From an uncultured Muribaculaceae bacterium (GTDB lineage Bacteria; Bacteroidota; Bacteroidia; Bacteroidales; Muribaculaceae): DNA of 16,467 bases. Both the position numbers and the translations under genes were made by a program. Positions 6,526 through 13,436 of this stretch are shown here, one piece after another; the stretch's first letter is position 1, and each line of letters opens with the position of its first letter. The notes beneath the pieces are model-generated. The model worked only from the letters and a program-made list of their open reading frames with translations, was not told where the DNA came from and ran no database searches. The DNA is taken from contig CAJTRC010000053.1 of assembly GCA_910578365.1 (NCBI GenBank), forward strand, positions 1-16,467, read 5' to 3'.

Positions 6526-8430
6526 ATGAAAAAACTATTACTCTCAATGGCCGTGCTGCTTGGTGCATTCACCATGTCGGCAGAGCCTGTGACTGTAGAT
6601 TTCAGCACCGCCACCAATCTGCCCACAACAGAGGCCGAGGAACCTTCGACAGCCACTATCAATGGCGTTGACTTTACATTCGTAAACTGCAAGCAGGGAA
6701 AATACCAAGGTGCTACTTATCTGCAGATTTCAGGTAAAAATCACGAAGGTAAGGCTTACATGGAATTTACTGCCGGTTTTGCCGTAGAAAAAATTACTAT
6801 GCACACCGGCACCAACGCATCTACAAATGTTACCGTACAACTCTACGCCAACGACGTAGCCGTAGGCGGTGCCCTGAAACTGGGTGAAAAAGACGCCGAT
6901 TTCACTATCGCCGTTCCCGCAGCAAACCAAGCCGCAGGCACCAAATACAAACTGGCCACTTCGAACAAATACAACGCCCAGATTACCACTCTGACCTTCA
7001 ACGGTGACGGCTCAGCAGTAGAGCCTCCTGTGGTTGAAACCAAAAAGGCTGCCAACATCGGAGAGTTCCTTAAAGCTGCCGATGCTGACAACCTCACTGA
7101 AATCACCTCGACCGTAACCGCCGTATATCAGAATGGCCGCTACCTGTACGTGACCGACGCCACCGGCAACCTGCTGGTTTATGGTGATCTCGACACCAAG
7201 TACACCAACGGCAACATTATCCCCGCTGGCATCACCGGCAAGTACCAGAACTTCTCCGAGGGCCTGCTGCAGATGTCGAGCCTCGAAAAGGCTACCTTCA
7301 AGGCAGGTACTGCCGGCACCGCCGTACAGCCCGAGGAAATCACCGTTGAGGAAATCGGCACCGATATGGTCAACAAATACATCGTTGTAAAGAACGTAAG
7401 CATCGCCAAGGCCGAGGCCGCCAACACCTACGACCTCACCGACGAAACCGGCACCATGGCACTCTATAACACCTTCTACAACTCGCAGTATTACGATGTA
7501 GTTGAAGTAATCGAAGGCAGCGAACTCAACGTTGAAGGCTTTGTAAGTGTACACAGCGGCGTTGCCCAGATTACTCCGGTTCGTGTATATAGCGCCACCG
7601 GCATGGAACAGGTTGCAGCTCCGGTGTTCACTCCTGCCGCAGGCACTGTAGAGGAAGGCACTGAAGTAACCATTGCCTGCGCTACCGAAGGTGCTAAAAT
7701 CTATTACACCCTCGACGGCACCACTCCCTCGGCAACTTCTACCCTCTACACCGCTGCCATCGTAATCAACGAGGAAACCACCATCAATGCCATCGCCATC
7801 AAGGAAGGCATGCTCGACAGCCGCGTAGTTGAAGCCAAATACATCATTAGCGAACCTGTGGTTATCACCGGCGACGCTCAGTTCAACTTCGGACAGCCCA
7901 ACACACTCAACCCCGCACAGAACATTCCTACCTCTGACACTCCCGCAGGCGATGCAATCGACGGCATAAAGTTCACCAACAACGGTGTAACTGTTGAATT
8001 CAGCGCAGGTTCGAGCGCATCACGCATGTACTACGGCTACAACACCGGCGTTGAAGCTCGTCTGTACAAGACCGGCACCATCACCATCACTGCTCCCGAA
8101 AACAACCCCATCAAGATGGTTGAATTCACCGGCGCAGGCATCGGCAACCTCTCGGTCGACGGCACTCCCGTTGAAAACATGACCTGGACTTCCGAAGCCG
8201 GTGTAGACAAGTTCGTGGCCACTGCCGTTGAACAGCAGGAAACCAAAAACGGTCGTGTAGACTTCAAGACCATCAGTGTTACCCTCGAAAAGTCGGGTGT
8301 AATGAACATCGAACTCGACCTCAACGCTCCCGTTGAATACTACAACCTCCAGGGCGTACGCGTAGAGAATCCCACCAGCGGCCTCTACATCCGTCGTCAG
8401 GGCAACAACGTAAGCAAGGTGGTTCTCTGA
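6526..8430 (+). CDS. Large secreted OB-fold-like / beta-sandwich protein with chitobiase-like domain and C-terminal sorting-like tail
   Basis: This 634-residue exported protein has a signal peptide (1-19, cut near S-A-E) and no lipobox. Reading along it: a beta-sandwich module (about 21-165); an OB-fold-like module of the kind seen in Bacteroidota nuclease-linked proteins (about 175-355, with G-R-Y-L-Y-V-T-D and Y-I-V-V-K-N-V); a chitobiase/beta-hexosaminidase C-terminal-like domain (about 365-440, with I-Y-Y-T-L-D-G-T-T-P); a second sandwich module resembling the first (about 450-590); and a tail (604-634) with Y-Y-N-L-Q-G-V-R-V and G-L-Y-I-R-R. Such tails resemble type IX secretion or surface-sorting signals. 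No catalytic residues are evident. It lies 33 nt after the EEP gene with no promoter between, so the two are cotranscribed. I infer a binding or scaffolding partner of the enzyme, perhaps for nucleic acid or glycan; the function is unknown. Confidence 0.75.
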   Translation: MKKLLLSMAVLLGAFTMSAEPVTVDFSTATNLPTTEAEEPSTATINGVDFTFVNCKQGKYQGATYLQISGKNHEGKAYMEFTAGFAVEKITMHTGTNASTNVTVQLYANDVAVGGALKLGEKDADFTIAVPAANQAAGTKYKLATSNKYNAQITTLTFNGDGSAVEPPVVETKKAANIGEFLKAADADNLTEITSTVTAVYQNGRYLYVTDATGNLLVYGDLDTKYTNGNIIPAGITGKYQNFSEGLLQMSSLEKATFKAGTAGTAVQPEEITVEEIGTDMVNKYIVVKNVSIAKAEAANTYDLTDETGTMALYNTFYNSQYYDVVEVIEGSELNVEGFVSVHSGVAQITPVRVYSATGMEQVAAPVFTPAAGTVEEGTEVTIACATEGAKIYYTLDGTTPSATSTLYTAAIVINEETTINAIAIKEGMLDSRVVEAKYIISEPVVITGDAQFNFGQPNTLNPAQNIPTSDTPAGDAIDGIKFTNNGVTVEFSAGSSASRMYYGYNTGVEARLYKTGTITITAPENNPIKMVEFTGAGIGNLSVDGTPVENMTWTSEAGVDKFVATAVEQQETKNGRVDFKTISVTLEKSGVMNIELDLNAPVEYYNLQGVRVENPTSGLYIRRQGNNVSKVVL

Positions 8431-8450
8431 TTCACCTGCATAAATCCCAT

Positions 8451-8491
8451 AAAAAACCGCGTCCGGCATAATACCGGACGCGGTTTTTTTT
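8451..8491 (+). terminator. Strong intrinsic terminator of the EEP operon
   Basis: A 16-bp perfect inverted repeat (8451-8466 with 8474-8489) surrounds a 7-nt loop. The core is GC-rich, eight T residues follow (8484-8491), and an A-run lies on the left arm. It starts 20 nt after the stop codon of the 634-residue protein. Because of the A-run it could also stop any read-through on the minus strand. Confidence 0.92.
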
Positions 8492-8790
8492 GTGTAGTTG
8501 CGACGGCGGACGCAGTCATTCACAATCATACGACTTCTATAATTACGTCGACCGTCAATCCAATCGCACCCACGCTATCATGGACATCTGCCCGTGATGT
8601 GACTATAGTAAGCGGGAGTCCATTTATGACGGCAAGTGCCGTATGCGTCGATTTTCCTTGCGAGTCGCGTGCGACAACATTCAATTCCCGGCTCAGGCGG
8701 TGAATAAATCCGGTTGAGATTCATCACAATACAAAAACCACTCAGAGATACGCTACCCCGGCGTTTACAAATATTGCGGAATGAGGTCTT
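8492..8790. other. Gap between convergent operons, with a possible decayed ORF
   Basis: About 300 bp lie between the two facing terminators and hold no supported gene. The minus strand has a stretch without stops from 8720 to 8526 (64 sense codons, TGA at 8526-8528). Its translation looks protein-like, for example R-E-L-N-V-V-A-R-D-S-Q-G-K-S followed by a hydrophobic end, but it lacks an ATG. The mirrored plus-strand frame is also open to about 8703. It may be the end of a broken gene or chance. I recognise no family, repeat or RNA gene here. Confidence 0.3.
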
Positions 8791-8830
8791 AGAAAAACGA
8801 GGCTGTGTCGTAATTTTGACACAGCCTCGT
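8791..8830 (-). terminator. Intrinsic terminator of the TonB-receptor operon
   Basis: A 13-bp perfect stem (8797-8809 with 8818-8830) and an 8-nt loop are followed on the minus strand by a run of five T residues (A-run 8793-8797). It lies 20 nt beyond the stop codon of the 927-residue lipoprotein, so it ends the three-gene operon. Confidence 0.9.
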
Positions 8831-8850
8831 CGCTATTATGCAATGGCCGG

Positions 8851-11634
8851 TTAGTTCCAGTTAAGATTCCAGATGGCCACTCGTTCGGAGTTGGTGGTCT
8901 TCTGACCAAGGCAATCATTGACAATCTCGATTACGAAGTCACCCTGGATGTTCACGTCCATGCTGAAATCGTAGGCCTTGAACTGCTCGATGGTGTCGAG
9001 CTTCACGGTCTGAGTCTTGACAACAGCGCCGTTCTGCTTTATGTTGACGGTAAACTGGCACTGAGTATCCTTATAGGCAAAACCGTACTTGAACGACAGG
9101 GTAGCGATGCCGCCGCTGAGAGTCGACGATGTCAGCGTGCCGGCCGAACCTGCCTTACCGTTGAGGCATGGCGCCAGAGTGCTGACGCTGCCGATGAAGC
9201 CGAAGCGCGGATTTGAATCAGGCTTGCCGGCCTCCTGACCGCCGAGAATATTGCTGTTCACTGCAGTCCAGCCCGATGTGCTGGTGTATGTGCCGTAAGT
9301 ACTCTTGGGTACACCGCCGTTGAAGGTGCTGAAACCGGCTTTGTCGTCGTCTGTCACAGGGGGGTCCGGAGGAGTAACCGTACCGCCGCCGGCACCGAGT
9401 TTCACGTTGTCGACACACCAGGTAGCGTAGTTGCTATCAGTAGTGGCCACATAGCGGAAACCTATGTAGATAATGCCGCTGAAGGCGCTGAGGTCGAGAG
9501 TGCCGGAGTTCTCCCAGCTTGAGTAACCGCTTGCCGGAGCAGAAGGCAGAGCGGGCTTGAGCTGAGTCTTGGTGGCAGTATTAGGGTCGGCCGAAGTAAG
9601 CACGTACACCTCAAGTTTGGTTGTGGTAGAGCTGTAACCGTTCACCTGTGTGTCGAAAGCCAGAGTCTTGTTGCTGACTTTGCTCATGTCGACGGGAGGA
9701 GTGATAAGCCACTGGTCGAAGGGAGCTACGCCGTTGTATCCGCTTATGGTAACGTACCAGTTGGATTCGAACTCGCGTGCATACCATGTCTTGTTGCCGC
9801 TTACATTAACCTGAGTCCAGGTCGAAGGAATAGCACCGCCCTCGAAGTTCTCGTCAAGCGAGCTTACAGGGTCTGCCGGAGGAGTCACGGGGGTATCGCC
9901 GCCACCGTTGCCCAGCTTGTATTCAGTGGCATTCTTCAGACCGGGGCCGCCACAGTACTTCATCACATCACCCTTGAGGCTTACCTGCTTGCCGAGGTTG
10001 CCGGGCACCTTCTGCAGCGACAGAGCGTCGCGCATGGTAATGGGCAGCTGTATGCCTATACACTTGGTGTAGTCAGTTTCATTGGGGTCGGCAGCGATTA
10101 CAAAGTTAGTGTTGGCAGCATCGTCGAGGCCGAAAATTGTGCCCGACAGAGTGGTGCTCGAACCGCCGGTAGGCATGGAGCCTACAATGTAGCCGCTAAC
10201 CCACACACCGCTTGCCACGGCTTCGGTTGTACTGGTGGGATTCATGGCCACAATCTGGCCTACATTGTAGGGCTTTTCGGCCGAGCCGTCGCCGGACTCA
10301 ATGCCTGTGTTTATGCCCTCAATGGTAAATTCGTCGACAGTTCCGCGGTTGTCGGTCACGCCGTAGGTGCCCATATATTCAGCGAATGTACCCTTTACAC
10401 TGATGGCTTTGCCATAGTTGCCCGGGTTTTCGCGCAGGTTGCCGACCTCGCGCAGCTTGGAGCCGGAAGGCAGTGATATTACCAGACACTGAGCCAAATC
10501 TTTGGTTTCGGGAGTTTCGCCAATTACCAGAGTATTTGCCAAGGTCACATCAGAAGTCCATTCTATGTCGCTGTTGCCGCTTATAGTTTCAACTTCGGGG
10601 CCTACAGCGCCAACAATGTAACCGCTTACCCAGCCGCTGGCCGGAGTGCCGTCAGCCTCGAGTTTCACTGCCTCGGCCACGGTATAGGGGTTGTCTTTTG
10701 TACCCGGGCTTACAGTAGGATTGCCGAAGTTCATACATCCGTCTTCGTCAATCAGCACCAGCTGCCATCCGGTAGTGCCGTAATAGCTGCAGATGGCCAC
10801 AACGTCGCCGCGGCCTTCGGGCAGGGTCTTGTTCCAGAAGTTGGAGTAACCCGATGTACGTACAGGCAATGTGGAGCCGTTCACGTCGAGTATATTCTGG
10901 TTGACACCGCTGGAGTGGTAGGTTGAGAAGGTCTGAGTGCCTCCGTTCTGGAATTCCACGTTGTTGAAGCGGACAATCTGGCTCTGCCACTGGCGCAGCC
11001 CCTTGGGATTGGAGCTGAGCTGGTCGAAAGAGTTCACTACGAGGGTGTCGATGGTTTCTACATTCGGCCAGCCGTTGAGCTGTACGTGAGCCTCAAAGAA
11101 TTCGGGGCCCATGAAGCTTGTTTCCCAGGCGTTGCCGTTCTCGTACCACTCCGGCATGCCAAGCTGCTGCAGACCGTTGTACTTGCCTATGTACATGTCG
11201 GTGACGTCGAGTACAACTTCCTGTCCGCGGCGGTATTTCAGATACAGGTTATATGAGTTCACGCTCATGGCCAGCGAACCGGTTTCGTCCTGGATTACCA
11301 GCGATTTGAACACGTTGCCGGCTTCGTCGCTGGTGGTTACATGTCCGTGGATGATAATGCGGTCGCCATAGTTCTTGGGCAGCGGAGTGCAAGTGGCGTC
11401 CTGCTCGTTGAGCGCTTGTTTGAGGGATTCGCTCCAGAGGCCTATCTTTGTGGCATAGTTCACGGCGTCGTCCCAGTACATGGTTTTAAGCTCGTAGATA
11501 GTGGTGTTGGGCTTAATCGTGGCCACCGGCTCTTCGATGCGCATTTCGTCGAAGTCGTCCTGGCACGATGTCAGCGCTACTGAGCCGCCAAACAGAGCGG
11601 CCAGCACCAGTATATATGATTTCAAGTTTTTCAT
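8851..11634 (-). CDS. Large DUF5689/DUF6359-like multidomain lipoprotein
   Basis: This 927-residue lipoprotein has a signal peptide and lipobox L-T-S-C with Cys24, and is probably anchored in the outer membrane facing out. Modules in order: a DUF5689-type domain (about 35-305), in a family generally read as OB-fold-like; a DUF6359-like domain (about 311-440, from G-T-K-D-N-P-Y-T-V); a second DUF6359-like domain (about 450-574, with G-V-W-V-S-G-Y-I-V-G and G-D-V-M-K-Y-C-G-G-P-G-L-K-N); a Pro-rich linker; a cleaved-adhesin/choice-of-anchor-like beta-sandwich (about 593-746, with W-L-I-T-P-P and W-C-V-D-N-V-K-L); another Pro-rich linker; and a last beta-sandwich (about 765-927). No catalytic motif is visible, so I infer ligand binding for the TonB receptor encoded upstream. 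It starts 7 nt after the smaller lipoprotein gene and is the last gene of the operon. Domain names are by pattern only. Confidence 0.8.
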   Translation of the reverse strand: MKNLKSYILVLAALFGGSVALTSCQDDFDEMRIEEPVATIKPNTTIYELKTMYWDDAVNYATKIGLWSESLKQALNEQDATCTPLPKNYGDRIIIHGHVTTSDEAGNVFKSLVIQDETGSLAMSVNSYNLYLKYRRGQEVVLDVTDMYIGKYNGLQQLGMPEWYENGNAWETSFMGPEFFEAHVQLNGWPNVETIDTLVVNSFDQLSSNPKGLRQWQSQIVRFNNVEFQNGGTQTFSTYHSSGVNQNILDVNGSTLPVRTSGYSNFWNKTLPEGRGDVVAICSYYGTTGWQLVLIDEDGCMNFGNPTVSPGTKDNPYTVAEAVKLEADGTPASGWVSGYIVGAVGPEVETISGNSDIEWTSDVTLANTLVIGETPETKDLAQCLVISLPSGSKLREVGNLRENPGNYGKAISVKGTFAEYMGTYGVTDNRGTVDEFTIEGINTGIESGDGSAEKPYNVGQIVAMNPTSTTEAVASGVWVSGYIVGSMPTGGSSTTLSGTIFGLDDAANTNFVIAADPNETDYTKCIGIQLPITMRDALSLQKVPGNLGKQVSLKGDVMKYCGGPGLKNATEYKLGNGGGDTPVTPPADPVSSLDENFEGGAIPSTWTQVNVSGNKTWYAREFESNWYVTISGYNGVAPFDQWLITPPVDMSKVSNKTLAFDTQVNGYSSTTTKLEVYVLTSADPNTATKTQLKPALPSAPASGYSSWENSGTLDLSAFSGIIYIGFRYVATTDSNYATWCVDNVKLGAGGGTVTPPDPPVTDDDKAGFSTFNGGVPKSTYGTYTSTSGWTAVNSNILGGQEAGKPDSNPRFGFIGSVSTLAPCLNGKAGSAGTLTSSTLSGGIATLSFKYGFAYKDTQCQFTVNIKQNGAVVKTQTVKLDTIEQFKAYDFSMDVNIQGDFVIEIVNDCLGQKTTNSERVAIWNLNWN

Positions 11635-11641
11635 TGTTCAA

Positions 11642-13411
11642 CTATTTGATGATGACGTTCTTAACCTCCCATGTACCGGCCTTGGCGGCGGTGCTGGTGT
11701 AGTGGAATGCTATCTGTATTTTCTTTCCGGCGAACTTGGCCAGACTGATGCTGCCCGAGGGCACGAAACTCCAGCCCATCTCGGCAGGGTATGTGGTGCC
11801 TTCGAGTGTTTCCCATTCGCCGCCTTCCACGCGAGCCTCTACCGTAGCCTGCTGGCGTGCGGTGGCGATGTCGGCGAAGAAGTTCAGCGCATGCTCAAAA
11901 CTCAGAGCCGGGGCACTTGCCGAACCAAGATCGATTACGGGCGACACCAGACGGCTGTCGGAGTCGAGATTAGTCTGCGATTCGCTTTCATAAGCGGTTG
12001 CCACGGCACCATAGCTGGCCGAACCTTTCCATACGGCGTCGAGGCCCGAGGGAAGATTTATATTCTCGATTGTGAACTGGCCGAGCGAATTGGCAGCGAA
12101 AGTTTCGCTGAATATGGCATCGCTGGTATCGGGAACATCTGGACCCTTGCCGTCGAGCATATAGTCGGTGAGATTCTTCAGGCCCGGGCCTCCGCAGTAC
12201 TTCATAACATCGCCCTGAAGCATCACTTCCTTGCCGAGGTTGGCGGGCTGATTGGCCAGCGACAGGGCGTCGCGCATAGAGGCCGGGAGCTGTATGCCTA
12301 TACACTCCGAGGCATCCTTTACATCGGCCGAGGCTGCAATAACCATGTTGGTGGTAGCGGCATTTTCAATACCGAATACAGTGCCGGACAGCAGAGTAGC
12401 ATCGCCTCCGGTGGGCATAAAGCCTACAATGTAGCCTTTGACCCAAACGCCCGATTCAACAGCTGCGGTGGTGCTGCCCGGAGCCATGGCTATCACCTGA
12501 TCCACGCCGTATGGCTTGGCTTTGGTGCCGTCGCCGTTCTCGCCGGGCTGCACAGGCTGGTCGGGTTCATCGCTCTCTTCGAAGTCCTGGCATCCGTTGC
12601 TGTCGATAAGCATCAGCTGCCAGTCGGTGCCGTAGTAGCTCAGAATACCGGTCACAGAGCCGTAGCCCTGGGGCAGGAGTTCGTTTTTGAACGATGCGTA
12701 TGCGCTGTTGCGCACCAGCAGCTGGTTGCCGCTTTCGTCAATTATATAGCGGTTGGTAGAGGAGGTACCTTCGGCGTAGGGCTTGCCGGGGGCGTCCCAG
12801 CGAACGTTGTCGAAGCGTACCAGACGGCTCTGCCACAGAATCAGCCCCTCTGTCGACTGCTTGGCAGCCAAGACATCGGGGATAGTGGCCGGGATGGTGT
12901 CGACCAGCTGCGGGTTTGACAGACCATCGACCTGAGCGTGGGCAGCGAAGACTTCGCTGTCCATAAATGTCATGGAGGGGGCATTGTTGTAAGTGCCTTC
13001 GCCTCCGAGCTGCATAAGGCCGTTGTAGCCGCCGATATTCAATTCGGTAACGTCAATGACTACTTCCTGTCCGAACTGATAGGTCTGGTAAAGGTCGTAG
13101 GCATTAATCGACAGGTTAAGGGCTGCCGAGCCGTCGTATATGATTACCGATTTGTATATATTGCCTGTTTGGTCGCTCGAAATCACGCGGCCCCTGATAA
13201 TGGTATGCTCGCCGGCATCGTTCAGACCGATAGTCTTCACGTAATTGCGGTCGGCGGTCCAGTAGGCGGTCTTGAGGTCGAGAATCGACGTATTGGCCTC
13301 GATAGTGGCGGAGGGTACCACCATCGGAGGACTCACGAAATCGTCGCCGCACGAAGTCAGCGCTGCTGCGCCCATCATAGCGCCTGCTATGTATAACAGT
13401 GATTTTTTCAT
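11642..13411 (-). CDS. DUF5689/DUF6359-like lipoprotein, paralogue of its neighbour
   Basis: This 589-residue lipoprotein has a lipobox L-T-S-C with Cys21, followed by an acidic start (G-D-D-F) that fits outer-membrane surface export. It carries a DUF5689-type domain (about 32-277), an acidic/Pro-rich linker (278-292), one DUF6359-like domain (about 293-420, with G-V-W-V-K-G-Y-I-V-G and G-D-V-M-K-Y-C-G-G-P-G-L-K-N) and a C-terminal jelly-roll-like region (about 432-589) typical of carbohydrate- or cell-surface-binding modules. It shares its whole N-terminal plan with the 927-residue neighbour, so the pair arose by duplication and later gained different ends. It sits 25 nt after the receptor gene and 7 nt before its paralogue. 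It probably acts as a surface ligand-binding partner of the receptor, in the place where SusD normally stands. No enzyme motif is seen. Confidence 0.8.
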   Translation of the reverse strand: MKKSLLYIAGAMMGAAALTSCGDDFVSPPMVVPSATIEANTSILDLKTAYWTADRNYVKTIGLNDAGEHTIIRGRVISSDQTGNIYKSVIIYDGSAALNLSINAYDLYQTYQFGQEVVIDVTELNIGGYNGLMQLGGEGTYNNAPSMTFMDSEVFAAHAQVDGLSNPQLVDTIPATIPDVLAAKQSTEGLILWQSRLVRFDNVRWDAPGKPYAEGTSSTNRYIIDESGNQLLVRNSAYASFKNELLPQGYGSVTGILSYYGTDWQLMLIDSNGCQDFEESDEPDQPVQPGENGDGTKAKPYGVDQVIAMAPGSTTAAVESGVWVKGYIVGFMPTGGDATLLSGTVFGIENAATTNMVIAASADVKDASECIGIQLPASMRDALSLANQPANLGKEVMLQGDVMKYCGGPGLKNLTDYMLDGKGPDVPDTSDAIFSETFAANSLGQFTIENINLPSGLDAVWKGSASYGAVATAYESESQTNLDSDSRLVSPVIDLGSASAPALSFEHALNFFADIATARQQATVEARVEGGEWETLEGTTYPAEMGWSFVPSGSISLAKFAGKKIQIAFHYTSTAAKAGTWEVKNVIIK

Positions 13412-13436
13412 TGTTTCTTTAGTTGACGGTGATACA

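Noticed and set aside
9926..12500. Repeated DUF6359 blocks as a mobile or CRISPR-like repeat
   Set aside because: The repeats are long, in frame and protein-coding, so domain duplication explains them; no short regular repeats with spacers exist in the window.
11501..12919. 472-codon plus-strand open frame opposite the two lipoprotein genes
   Set aside because: It is antisense to clear DUF5689/DUF6359-like coding sequence and crosses the gap between them; its translation has no recognisable domain.
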